Shown in pieces: positions 33,298 through 42,854 of a DNA stretch of 64,000 nucleotides. Numbering within the stretch: position 1 is the first letter of the stretch; each line of letters begins with the position of its first letter. Position numbers and translations under genes: made by a program. Source of the stretch: Streptomyces sp. NBC_00691 (GTDB lineage Bacteria > Actinomycetota > Actinomycetes > Streptomycetales > Streptomycetaceae). The notes under the pieces were generated by a model, which was not told the DNA's origin, ran no database searches, and was given only the letters and a program-made list of their open reading frames with translations. The DNA lies in contig NZ_CP109007.1 in NCBI RefSeq assembly GCF_036226665.1, positions 434,001 through 498,000 on the forward strand, given 5' to 3'.

Positions 33298-34602
33298 ATG
33301 CGCAGAGTCAGAGCCGCTGTCACCGGTGTCGTCACCCTCTCCCTCGCCTTCACCGCCACCGCCTGCGGCGGCGGTGAAGGAAGCGAGTCGTCGCCGAAGA
33401 CCCTCACCTACTGGGCCTCCAACCAGGGCGCCAGCCTGGAGGTCGACAAGAAGGTCCTGCAGCCCGAGCTCGACCAGTTCGAGAAGGAGACCGGGATCAA
33501 GGTCAAGCTGGAGGTGATCCCGTGGTCCGACCTGCTCAACCGGATCCTCACCGCGACCACGTCCGGCCAGGGCCCCGACATCCTCAACATCGGCAACACC
33601 TGGAGCGCCTCGCTCCAGTCCACCGGCGCCCTCCTGCCCTGGGACGCGAAGAACCTGGAGGCCATCGGCGGCAAGGGCCGCTTCGTCGACTCCGCGCTCG
33701 GCTCCACCGGCGTCGCCGACAAGGACCCGGCCGCCGTCCCGCTCTACTCCATGGCCTACGCGCTCTACTACAACAAGAAGATGTTCAAGGACGCCGGCAT
33801 AGCCAAGCCGCCGACCACCTGGGACGAGGTGATCGCGGCCGGCAAGAAGCTCAACAAGAACGGCAACGCGGGCATCGGGGTCGAGGGCTCCAACCTCTCC
33901 AACAACATCCACCAGGTCTTCGTCCTCGCCAAGCAGCACGGCGCCGACTTCTTCACCGCCGACGGCAAGCCCGACTTCACCTCCGACGGTGCCGTCGCCG
34001 CCGTCAAGCAGTACATCGACCTGATGGCCGTGCAGAAGATCGTCGCCCCCGGCAACGCCGAGTACGCCCAGAACCAGTCACTCAGCGACTTCGCCAAGAA
34101 CAAGACCGGCATGGTCCTGTGGCAGACCCCCTCGCAGACCTTCTCCTCGCAGGGCATGGGCCCGGACGAGTGGGGCGTGGCCCCCGCCCCGGTCCCGTCG
34201 GGCAAGCCCGGTCAGGGCGCCCAGACCAACTCGATGGTCGCCGGCATCAACCTGGCCGTCTTCAAGAACACCAAGAACCTCGACGGCGCGCTGAAGTTCG
34301 TGAAGTACATGACGAACGACGAGGAGCAGGTCGTCCTCAACAAGGCGTACGGCTCCGTCCCGCCGGTCAAGAGCGCCCAGAAGGACCCCGCCTTCGCCGA
34401 CCCGTCGCTCACCGTCATCCGCGACACCCTCTCCACCAGCGCCGCCGCCCTGCCGCAGGTGCCCGAGGAGTCCCAGTTCGAGACGGTCGTGGGCACCGCG
34501 GTCAAGGAGCTCTTCGCCGACGCCGCCGCCGGCCGCCCGGTCACCACGGAGTCCGTGAAGGCCAAGCTCGAAAAGGCCCAGCAGCAGATGCCCAAGAAGT
34601 AG
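33298..34602 (+). CDS. Sugar ABC transporter substrate-binding lipoprotein
   Basis: 434 residues from ATG 33298 (AGGAG just upstream). A lipoprotein signal ends in TATAC, with the lipid-bearing Cys followed by GGGEGSES. The rest is a family-1 solute-binding protein: LTYWASNQGASLE, FEKETGIKVKLEVIPWSDLLNRI, GQGPDILNIGNTW, PPTTWDEVIAAGKKL and MTNDEEQVVLNKAYGSVPP. It should capture oligosaccharides outside the membrane for the two permeases that follow. The ATPase is absent; Streptomyces usually share MsiK for such importers. The linked GH1 gene favours a beta-glucoside. Confidence 0.95.
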   Translation: MRRVRAAVTGVVTLSLAFTATACGGGEGSESSPKTLTYWASNQGASLEVDKKVLQPELDQFEKETGIKVKLEVIPWSDLLNRILTATTSGQGPDILNIGNTWSASLQSTGALLPWDAKNLEAIGGKGRFVDSALGSTGVADKDPAAVPLYSMAYALYYNKKMFKDAGIAKPPTTWDEVIAAGKKLNKNGNAGIGVEGSNLSNNIHQVFVLAKQHGADFFTADGKPDFTSDGAVAAVKQYIDLMAVQKIVAPGNAEYAQNQSLSDFAKNKTGMVLWQTPSQTFSSQGMGPDEWGVAPAPVPSGKPGQGAQTNSMVAGINLAVFKNTKNLDGALKFVKYMTNDEEQVVLNKAYGSVPPVKSAQKDPAFADPSLTVIRDTLSTSAAALPQVPEESQFETVVGTAVKELFADAAAGRPVTTESVKAKLEKAQQQMPKK

Positions 34603-34613
34603 GCCGCCGCACC

Positions 34614-35606
34614 ATGACCGAAACCGCCGTCGCTCAGCCGACCGAGCCGGCGGTGCGCAAGGCCACACCCGGAGAGGCACGCGCACCACGCCGCTCCGGG
34701 CGTCGCCGCATCGCACTGCCCTACCTGCTGCTCCTGCCCGCCCTGCTCCTCGAACTCCTCGTCCACCTCCTGCCGATGCTCATGGGCATCGCCATGAGCT
34801 TCAAGGAGCTCACCCAGTTCTACATCCGGAACTGGGGCGAGGCCCCCTGGTCGGGTTTCGACAACTACACCGTCGCGATCGACTTCGACGCCCCCGTCGG
34901 ACAGGCGCTCCTGAAGTCCTTCCTGACGACCTGTCTGTTCACCCTCCTGTCCGTGGGGCTGTGCTGGTTCCTCGGAACGGCCGCCGCGATCTTCCTCCAG
35001 GAGAACTTCCGGGGCCGCGGCTTCCTGCGGACCCTGTTCCTCGTCCCGTACGCCCTGCCCGTCTACGCCGCCGTCATCACCTGGGCGTTCATGTTCCAGC
35101 GGGACAACGGCCTCATCAACCACGTCCTCCACGACCAGCTCGGCATCGGCGACAGCCCCGCCTTCTGGCTCATCGGGGACAACAGCTTCTGGGCCCTGCT
35201 CATCGTGTCCGTGTGGAAGGGCTGGCCCTTCGCCTTCCTCACCGTCATGGCCGGACTGCAGAACATCCCCCGTGACATGTACGAGGCGGCGGCGCTCGAC
35301 GGCGCCGGCGTCTGGAAGCAGATCCGGCACATCACCCTGCCGTCGCTGCGCTCCGTCAACCAGGTCCTCGTGCTCGTCCTGTTCCTCTGGACGTTCAACG
35401 ACTTCAACACGCCGTTCGTGCTCTTCGGCAAGGCGGCGCCCGAGGCGGCGGACCTGATCTCGCTCCACATCTACCAGTCGTCCTTCCAGACCTGGAACTT
35501 CGGCACCGGCTCGGCCATGTCCGTGCTCCTGCTGCTCTTCCTCCTCGTCGTCACGGGCGTCTACCTCCTGCTCACCAGCCGCGGAAGGAAGACCTCCGAT
35601 GTCTGA
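34614..35606 (+). CDS. Sugar ABC transporter permease 1
   Basis: 330 residues from ATG 34614, 11 bases after the binding-protein gene. It has six or so membrane helices, beginning LPYLLLLPALLLELLVHLLP. The conserved ATPase-docking EAA loop is EAAALDGAGVWKQIRHITLP. The length and the N-terminal cytosolic tail of about 35 residues match MalF-like permeases of the CUT1 class. It forms the heterodimeric channel with the next gene, which it overlaps by eight bases. Confidence 0.95.
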   Translation: MTETAVAQPTEPAVRKATPGEARAPRRSGRRRIALPYLLLLPALLLELLVHLLPMLMGIAMSFKELTQFYIRNWGEAPWSGFDNYTVAIDFDAPVGQALLKSFLTTCLFTLLSVGLCWFLGTAAAIFLQENFRGRGFLRTLFLVPYALPVYAAVITWAFMFQRDNGLINHVLHDQLGIGDSPAFWLIGDNSFWALLIVSVWKGWPFAFLTVMAGLQNIPRDMYEAAALDGAGVWKQIRHITLPSLRSVNQVLVLVLFLWTFNDFNTPFVLFGKAAPEAADLISLHIYQSSFQTWNFGTGSAMSVLLLLFLLVVTGVYLLLTSRGRKTSDV

Positions 35607-36480
35607 GCACGCATCCCGGCGCACGGCTCCGCGCTCCCCCATGGCGGCGCCCCGCTCGTTCCTCTGGACCCGGCGGATCTTCCTCACCCTGCTCACCGCC
35701 TTCGTGGTGCTGCCGGTGTACGTCATGGTCTCCAGCTCCCTCAAGCCGCTGGAGGACGTCTCGGGGAAGTTCGAGTGGATCCCCTCCGGGCTCACGCTCC
35801 GCCCCTACTTCGACATCTGGGAGACCGTCCCGCTCGCCGACTACTTCGTGAACTCGATCGTGGTCGCGGGCGCGGCCACCGTGTTCTCGGTGGTGGTCGC
35901 GATCTTCGCCGCGTACGCCGTCAGCCGCTACAGCTTCCGCGGCAAGCGGGTCTTCACGGTCACGGTGCTGTCCACGCAGATGTTCCCCGGCATCCTCTTC
36001 CTGCTGCCGCTGTTCCTCATCTACGTCAACATCGGCAACGCCACCGGCATCGCCCTCTTCGGCTCCCGCGAAGGCCTGATCCTCACCTATCTGACCTTCT
36101 CGCTGCCGTTCTCCATCTGGATGCTGACCGGCTACTTCGACTCGATCCCGCGCGAGCTCGACGAGGCCGCCAAGGTCGACGGCTGCGGCCCGATCAGCGC
36201 GCTGTTCCGCGTGATCGTCCCGGCCGCCTCGCCCGGCATCATCGCCGTCGCCGTCTACGCCTTCATGACCGCCTGGGGCGAGGTCCTCTTCGCCTCCGTC
36301 ATGACGAACGACACCACCCGCACCCTCGCCGTCGGTCTCCAGGGGTACGCCACCCAGAACGACGTGTACTGGAACCAGGTGATGGCCGCCTCCCTCGTCG
36401 TGAGCGTCCCCGTCGTCGTCGGCTTCCTCCTCCTCCAGCGCTATCTCGTCGCCGGCCTCACCGCAGGTGCGGTCAAGTGA
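35599..36480 (+). CDS. Sugar ABC transporter permease 2
   Basis: 293 residues from ATG 35599, overlapping the first permease by eight bases. It is a MalG-like CUT1 permease: [15 protein letters not shown] and [19 protein letters not shown] among its helices, and [20 protein letters not shown] as the EAA loop. It completes the importer with permease 1 and the binding lipoprotein. No ATPase gene follows; a shared MsiK-type ATPase is expected elsewhere in the genome. Confidence 0.95.
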   Translation: MSEHASRRTAPRSPMAAPRSFLWTRRIFLTLLTAFVVLPVYVMVSSSLKPLEDVSGKFEWIPSGLTLRPYFDIWETVPLADYFVNSIVVAGAATVFSVVVAIFAAYAVSRYSFRGKRVFTVTVLSTQMFPGILFLLPLFLIYVNIGNATGIALFGSREGLILTYLTFSLPFSIWMLTGYFDSIPRELDEAAKVDGCGPISALFRVIVPAASPGIIAVAVYAFMTAWGEVLFASVMTNDTTRTLAVGLQGYATQNDVYWNQVMAASLVVSVPVVVGFLLLQRYLVAGLTAGAVK

Positions 36481-36515
36481 CGTCCCTCTCCACACCCATC
36501 ACGAAGAGGTTCCCC

Positions 36516-37907
<1,392 letters not shown>

Positions 37908-37932
37908 CCGGACGCCCTTCGCGCTCCTCCGG

Positions 37933-37963
37933 AAGGCCGCCCCGGCACCGCCGGGGCGGCCTT
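37933..37963 (+). terminator. 14-bp hairpin ending the transporter-GH1 operon
   Basis: AAGGCCGCCCCGGC (37933-37946) pairs perfectly with GCCGGGGCGGCCTT (37950-37963) across an ACC loop, 26 bases after the GH1 stop. Confidence 0.85.
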
Positions 37964-38021
37964 CGGGGTCGGACAGGCCCTCGCCCCTCCCGGAGGAGGA
38001 TCGGGCACGGCGCCCCGACGC

Positions 38022-38057
38022 CTCCTCGCTCTCCTCGCTCTCCTCGCTCTCCTCGCT
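38022..38057. repeat. Four copies of a 9-bp tandem repeat
   Basis: CTCCTCGCT is repeated four times without interruption between the terminator and the kinase-like gene. It is non-coding by my reading and too short and regular to be a CRISPR. Confidence 0.85.
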
Positions 38058-38198
38058 CCCGGAGATGATCCCGGCGCCGCCGTTCCGCCCGCACGAGGGG
38101 CCGGCCCGCCGTTCGCTCCGGGAGGAGAGGGCCGGTGCCGCACCGCCGGCCCTCTCCCTCGACTCCTCCGCCCCGCTCCGCCGCCTCAGGGAGTGCCC

Positions 38199-39230
38199 AT
38201 GGCCGCAAGCTCCGTGCCGTCCCCTCCCCCGGGGTCCGACAACGCCGACGGGCTCGCGGCCACACGGATCCGGCACGTCCTCGGTCCGGCGGCGGTCGTC
38301 CGCGGTACCGCCCTCAGCGGCGGTCTCCACAACTCCGCCCGGCTGCTGGAACTCTCCGACGGCCGGCACCTGGTGCTCAAGACCGCCCCTCCGGCCGGCA
38401 CCCCCGCCCTCACCCACGAGCGGGGTCTCCTCGGCACCGAGGCGCTCTTCCACCGTCTCGCCGCCAGGGCGGGCGCCCGGGTGCCCGCGGTCCTGCACCA
38501 TGAGCCCGCCGGCCCCCGCACCCCCGCCGAGTGGCTGCTCCTCTCCTACGTCGACGGCACCACCTGGGACGCGGCCCGCGACCGGCTCACCCCGGCCGAC
38601 CGCGCGGCGCTGCGCCGCCGGCTGGGCGAGAACCTGGCCCGGATCGCCGGCGTCACGGGGCAGGCGTACGGATACCCGCAGCCCGGCGCGGGGCTCTCGG
38701 CCCCCGACTGGCCGACCGCCTTCGCCGCCATGCTGCACGCCGTCCTCGCCGACGCGGACCGGTTCGACGTCGCCCTGCCCGCCCCCGCCGGGTTCCTCGC
38801 ACGGCTGCCCGCGCGGTTCGGCCACCGGCTCGCCGAGGTGCGCCGTCCCGCCCTCGTCCACTTCGACGCCTGGGAGGGCAACGTCGTCCTCGCCCGCACA
38901 GAGACCGGCCCGTGGCGTCTGAGCGGGCTCATCGACGGCGAACGCGCCTTCTTCGGCGATCCGCTGGCCGAGCTCGTCGGACTCGACCCGCTCGGCGCGG
39001 CCGAGGACGACGCCGACCTCATGGCCGGCTACGGCTCCGTCGTCCCCGCCCCGGCCCTCGGCACCGGCGCCCGCGTCCGCCTCGCCCTCTACCGGGTCTA
39101 TCTGGCCCTCGTGATGCGCGTGGAGTCCGTCCCCCGGGCCTACGGCGGAGACTTCGCCGCCTGGCTCGACGCCTGGTCCGCCGACCGGGTCATGGAGCAG
39201 CTCGCCGTGCTCGACTCCCTGGAGGCGTGA
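38199..39230 (+). CDS. Phosphotransferase of the APH/choline-kinase fold
   Basis: 343 residues from ATG 38199, with GGGAG 5 bases upstream; GTG 38193 is a close alternative. Kinase features are HLVLKTAPP (ATP Lys), VHFDAWEGNVVL (catalytic Asp and Asn in H-x-D-x4-N) and LIDGERAFFGDPLAEL (metal Asp). The family phosphorylates aminoglycosides, choline, or sugars such as fructosamine. Its place between two glucan-related operons suggests a sugar or small-metabolite kinase more than antibiotic resistance, but that is inference. It has its own start region after a terminator. Confidence 0.85.
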   Translation: MAASSVPSPPPGSDNADGLAATRIRHVLGPAAVVRGTALSGGLHNSARLLELSDGRHLVLKTAPPAGTPALTHERGLLGTEALFHRLAARAGARVPAVLHHEPAGPRTPAEWLLLSYVDGTTWDAARDRLTPADRAALRRRLGENLARIAGVTGQAYGYPQPGAGLSAPDWPTAFAAMLHAVLADADRFDVALPAPAGFLARLPARFGHRLAEVRRPALVHFDAWEGNVVLARTETGPWRLSGLIDGERAFFGDPLAELVGLDPLGAAEDDADLMAGYGSVVPAPALGTGARVRLALYRVYLALVMRVESVPRAYGGDFAAWLDAWSADRVMEQLAVLDSLEA

Positions 39231-39322
39231 GGCCCCGGGGCCGGCCGGCGGGGACCGTCCCTGTGCCCACCGGGACCTCGTCACCGTGCCCCTCGCCGTC
39301 ACCGCGGCCGTCACCGGGAGGG

Positions 39323-40342
39323 TCAGGTGGACTCGCGTACGACCAGGACCGGTTCGAAGACCTTCGCGACGGTCTCGGACCGGCCGCCGTCGAGCTGCTC
39401 GACCAGCAGCGTGGCCATCGCGGCCGCCATGCGCTCCACCGGCTGACGCACGGTGGTCAGCTGCGGCTGTGCCTTCCGCGCCACCACCGAGTCGTCGAAG
39501 CCCACCACGGCCACCGTGCCGGGGACCGCGATCCCCTGCTCGCGCAGGTACTCGCAGGCGCCCCGGGCCATCAGGTCGTTGGCGGCGAACACGGCGTCGA
39601 TCTCCGGGTGGTCCTTGAGGAGTCTGGCCATGGCGCGCCTACCGCTGTCCACCGTGAAGCGCCCCCGTGCGACGGGAACCGACGTCACCCCGTGCGCCGC
39701 GAGCGCCTCCCGGAAGCCGTCGAGACGTTCGTCCGCGGTGGGGGCGGTGACCGGCGCGGCGATGGTGGCCGGGCGTCGCCGACCGGTGGCCCACAGGTGC
39801 TCCGCCGCCAGCCGCGCCCCGGCCGGGTTGTCGAGGTCGACATAGCCGCACCGCTCGCCGTCGCGAGGGCGGCCGAACAGCACCGTGGGAAGGCCCGCGG
39901 CCACCAGCATCGACGGCAGTGGGTCGTTCTCGTCCAGCGGCACGACCAGGGCCCCGTCCGCGCCGCCCTGACGCAGGTACTCGACGAGCTGGGCCCTGGC
40001 CTGCTCGGACTCGGCGACGAGCAGCACGGGCTGGATGGCGCGGCGGCGCAGGACAGGCAGGACACCGTCCACCACGCGGCCGAAGAACGGGTCGGAGAAC
40101 ACCCGGGCGGTGAAGGACCGGCCCGTGGCGGAGAGCACCAGGGCGACGGTCCCGGTGCGCCGGGTGACCAGGGAACGGGCGGCCTGGTTGGGCGTGTAGC
40201 CGATGCGGGCGATGGCTTCGCGCACGCTCTCCTGGATGTCGGGAGCCACGTTGCGCACGCCGTTGACGACGCGGGACACCGTCGCGCGCGATACCCCCGC
40301 CTCGCGTGCGACGTCTTCCAGAGTCGGTCCTCGATTCCCCAC
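39323..40342 (-). CDS. LacI-family transcriptional regulator
   Basis: 339 residues. The helix-turn-helix is full (LEDVAREAGVSRATVSRVVN) with hinge helix NQAARSLVTRRT. The effector domain follows, ending VLVVREST, much like the truncated LacI at the left edge. It is divergent from the secreted CBM32 gene at 40534, and a perfect 16-bp palindrome centred on GC lies between them. It therefore probably represses that gene, and perhaps the other secreted genes downstream, until an oligosaccharide binds. Confidence 0.95.
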   Translation of the reverse strand: MGNRGPTLEDVAREAGVSRATVSRVVNGVRNVAPDIQESVREAIARIGYTPNQAARSLVTRRTGTVALVLSATGRSFTARVFSDPFFGRVVDGVLPVLRRRAIQPVLLVAESEQARAQLVEYLRQGGADGALVVPLDENDPLPSMLVAAGLPTVLFGRPRDGERCGYVDLDNPAGARLAAEHLWATGRRRPATIAAPVTAPTADERLDGFREALAAHGVTSVPVARGRFTVDSGRRAMARLLKDHPEIDAVFAANDLMARGACEYLREQGIAVPGTVAVVGFDDSVVARKAQPQLTTVRQPVERMAAAMATLLVEQLDGGRSETVAKVFEPVLVVREST

Positions 40343-40453
40343 CTGCGCACCTTAACGGTGTCGTGTGTCCGGTGGGAGGACGGTCCACGGACGGCCGGAA
40401 CCAGTTGGCGTCGACACTTAATGAAAGCCAAAAGAAAAGTCGTGTCATACGCC

Positions 40454-40483
40454 TTGACCGTCAACTCGCCCTGCAGGCAAGGT
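40454..40483 (+). promoter_or_regulatory. Candidate promoter of the CBM32/beta-helix gene
   Basis: TTGACC (40454-40459) as -35 and CAAGGT (40478-40483) as -10 with an 18-base spacer. An AT-rich stretch lies upstream (40406-40450). The LacI-type palindrome would cover the start point. Confidence 0.4.
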
Positions 40484-40486
40484 TTC

Positions 40487-40502
40487 GGGAGAGCGCTCTC
40501 CC
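40487..40502. promoter_or_regulatory. LacI-type operator palindrome
   Basis: GGGAGAGCGCTCTCCC is a perfect 16-bp palindrome with the central CG step usual for LacI sites. It resembles the CebR operator (TGGGAGCGCTCCCA) with a longer arm. It sits between the divergent LacI and CBM32 genes. Confidence 0.8.
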
Positions 40503-40533
40503 ACGTTTCCCCCATGTATCCAGAGGAGACCCC

Positions 40534-42729
40534 ATGTCTTCCGTCGGGTCCCCGCCGGTCTTCCGGCGACCCGCCTCACGCGTCCGCCGGGCCACCGTCG
40601 GCGCACTTGTCACGTCGTTGGCCGGCGGCCTGCTCGCCCTCGGTCCCGCCACGACGGCACAAGCGGCCCCCACCCTGCTCTCCCAGGGGAAGACCGCGAC
40701 CGCCTCCTCCACCGAGGGCGGCGCCTTCTCCGCCTCCGCCGCCGTCGACGGCGACCTCACCGGCACCCGCTGGGCCAGCGCCTGGCAGGACGCCCAGTGG
40801 ATCCAGGTCGACCTCGGCAGCAGCGCCACGCTCAGCCACGCCGTCCTCAACTGGGAGGCGGCGTACGGCAAGAGCTACTCCATCCAGGCCTCCGAGAACG
40901 GCACCGACTGGCGGACCGTCACCTCCGTCACCGCGGGCGACGGCGGCACCGACAACGTCACGCTCTCCGGCACCGGCCGCTACATCCGGATGAACGGCCT
41001 CACCCGGGCCACCGGTTACGGCTTCTCCCTCTGGGAGTTCCAGGTGTACGGCACCACCGGCGGGACCGGCCCGACGCTCCCCGGCGGCGGCGACCTCGGC
41101 CCCAACGTGCATGTCTTCGACCCGTCCACGCCCGGCATCCAGGCCAAGCTGGACCAGGTCTTCCAGGAGCAGGAGTCGGCCCAGTTCGGCAGCGGCCGGC
41201 ACGCCTTCCTCCTCAAGCCCGGCACGTACAACGGTCTCAACGCCCAGATCGGCTTCTACACCCAGATCGCCGGCCTCGGTCTGCGCCCCGGCGACACCAC
41301 CATCAACGGTGACGTGACCGTCGACGCCGGCTGGTTCAACGGCAACGCCACCCAGAACTTCTGGCGCGGCGCGGAGGGCCTGACCCTCAACCCGGTGAAC
41401 GGCACCGACCGCTGGGCCGTCTCCCAGGCCTCCTCCTTCCGCCGCATGCACGTCAAGGGCGGCCTCAACCTCGCGCCCAACGGCTACGGCTGGGCCAGCG
41501 GCGGCTACATCGCCGACTCCAAGGTCGACGGCCAGATCGGCAACTACTCCCAGCAGCAGTGGTACACCCGGGAGAGCTCCATCGGGGGCTGGTCCAACAG
41601 CGTCTGGAACCAGACGTTCTCGGGCGTCGAGGGCGCTCCGGCCACCTCCTTCCCCGAGCCCCGCTACACCACGCTCGACACCACGCCGGTCTCCCGCGAG
41701 AAGCCGTACCTCTACCTCGACGGCAACGAGTACAAGGTCTTCGCCCCCGCCAAGCGCGTCAACGCCCGCGGCACCAGCTGGGCCAACGGCGCCCCGCAGG
41801 GCGAGTCGATCCCGCTGAACCAGTTCTACGTGGTCAAGCCGGGCGCGACCGCCGCCACGATCAACCAGGCGCTGGCCCAGGGCCTGCACCTGCTGTTCAC
41901 GCCGGGCGTCTACCACGTCGACCAGACCATCAACGTGAACCGCGCCAACACCATCGTGCTCGGCCTCGGCCTCGCCACGATCATCCCGGACAACGGCGTC
42001 ACCGCGATGAAGGTCGCCGACGTCGACGGCGTCCGCCTCGCCGGCTTCCTCATCGACGCCGGCCCGGTCAACTCGCCGACCCTGCTGGAGCTCGGACCGC
42101 AGAACTCCGCCGCCGACCACGCCGCCAACCCCACCACCGTGCAGGACGTGTACATCCGCGTCGGTGGCGCCGGTGCGGGCAAGGCCACGACCAGCGTGGT
42201 CGTGAACAGCGACGACGCCATCATCGACCACACCTGGGTGTGGCGCGCCGACCACGGCGAGGGCGTCGGCTGGGAGACCAACCGGGCCGACTACGGCGTC
42301 CGCGTGAACGGTGACGACGTGCTCGCCACCGGCCTCTTCGTCGAGCACTTCAACAAGTACGACGTCGAGTGGTACGGCGAGCGCGGCCGCACGATCTTCT
42401 ACCAGAACGAGAAGGCGTACGACGCCCCCAACCAGGCCGCCATCCAGAACGGCTCGACGAAGGGGTACGCCGCCTACCGGGTCGACGACTCCGTGAACAC
42501 CCACGAGGCCTGGGGCCTGGGCAGCTACTGCAACTACAACGTGGATCCGACGATCGTCCAGGACCACGGCTTCAAGGCACCGGTGAAGCCGGGGGTGAAG
42601 TTCCACAGCCTCCTGGTGGTGTCCCTCGGCGGAATGGGCCACTACAACCACGTCATCAACGACACCGGGGCGTCCACCATCCCCGCGGGCACCTCCACCG
42701 TGCCGTCCACCGTCGTCTCCTTCCCCTGA
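40534..42729 (+). CDS. Secreted CBM32 protein with two beta-helix halves, probable glucan-active enzyme
   Basis: 731 residues from ATG 40534 with GAGGAG upstream. A signal peptide runs to about AQAAP. A discoidin/CBM32 domain follows (about 45-170: LSQGKTATASSTEGGA, WIQVDLGSSATLSHAVLNWE, GYGFSLWEFQVYG). Residues about 190-730 form two similar right-handed beta-helix parts, starting HAFLLKPGTYNGL and HLLFTPGVYHVDQTINVN. The two-lobed layout recalls GH55 exo-beta-1,3-glucanases; GH87-type enzymes also combine such modules. I cannot place the catalytic Glu. It is often named only by its F5/8 domain. It is under the palindromic operator and followed by two hairpins. Confidence 0.85.
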   Translation: MSSVGSPPVFRRPASRVRRATVGALVTSLAGGLLALGPATTAQAAPTLLSQGKTATASSTEGGAFSASAAVDGDLTGTRWASAWQDAQWIQVDLGSSATLSHAVLNWEAAYGKSYSIQASENGTDWRTVTSVTAGDGGTDNVTLSGTGRYIRMNGLTRATGYGFSLWEFQVYGTTGGTGPTLPGGGDLGPNVHVFDPSTPGIQAKLDQVFQEQESAQFGSGRHAFLLKPGTYNGLNAQIGFYTQIAGLGLRPGDTTINGDVTVDAGWFNGNATQNFWRGAEGLTLNPVNGTDRWAVSQASSFRRMHVKGGLNLAPNGYGWASGGYIADSKVDGQIGNYSQQQWYTRESSIGGWSNSVWNQTFSGVEGAPATSFPEPRYTTLDTTPVSREKPYLYLDGNEYKVFAPAKRVNARGTSWANGAPQGESIPLNQFYVVKPGATAATINQALAQGLHLLFTPGVYHVDQTINVNRANTIVLGLGLATIIPDNGVTAMKVADVDGVRLAGFLIDAGPVNSPTLLELGPQNSAADHAANPTTVQDVYIRVGGAGAGKATTSVVVNSDDAIIDHTWVWRADHGEGVGWETNRADYGVRVNGDDVLATGLFVEHFNKYDVEWYGERGRTIFYQNEKAYDAPNQAAIQNGSTKGYAAYRVDDSVNTHEAWGLGSYCNYNVDPTIVQDHGFKAPVKPGVKFHSLLVVSLGGMGHYNHVINDTGASTIPAGTSTVPSTVVSFP

Positions 42730-42736
42730 CGGTCCC

Positions 42737-42770
42737 GCCGGGACGCCCCACCCGTCCGGGGCGTCCCGGC
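42737..42770 (+). terminator. First hairpin after the CBM32/beta-helix gene
   Basis: GCCGGGACGCCCC (42737-42749) pairs perfectly with GGGGCGTCCCGGC (42758-42770) around an 8-base loop, 8 bases after the stop. Confidence 0.8.
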
Positions 42771-42780
42771 CCCTCACCCC

Positions 42781-42818
42781 TTCCGGGCGGCGCCCAGTCC
42801 CCGCTGCGCCGCCCGGAA
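42781..42818 (+). terminator. Second hairpin after the CBM32/beta-helix gene
   Basis: TTCCGGGCGGCGC (42781-42793) pairs perfectly with GCGCCGCCCGGAA (42806-42818), 12-base loop. With the first hairpin it forms a double terminator. Confidence 0.75.
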
Positions 42819-42854
42819 GGCGATCCCCCTCCTCCCCTCCGTCCAGGAGCCTCA

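Noticed and set aside
38022-38057. Tandem repeat considered as CRISPR
   Set aside because: Units are 9 bp, contiguous, without spacers; no cas genes nearby.
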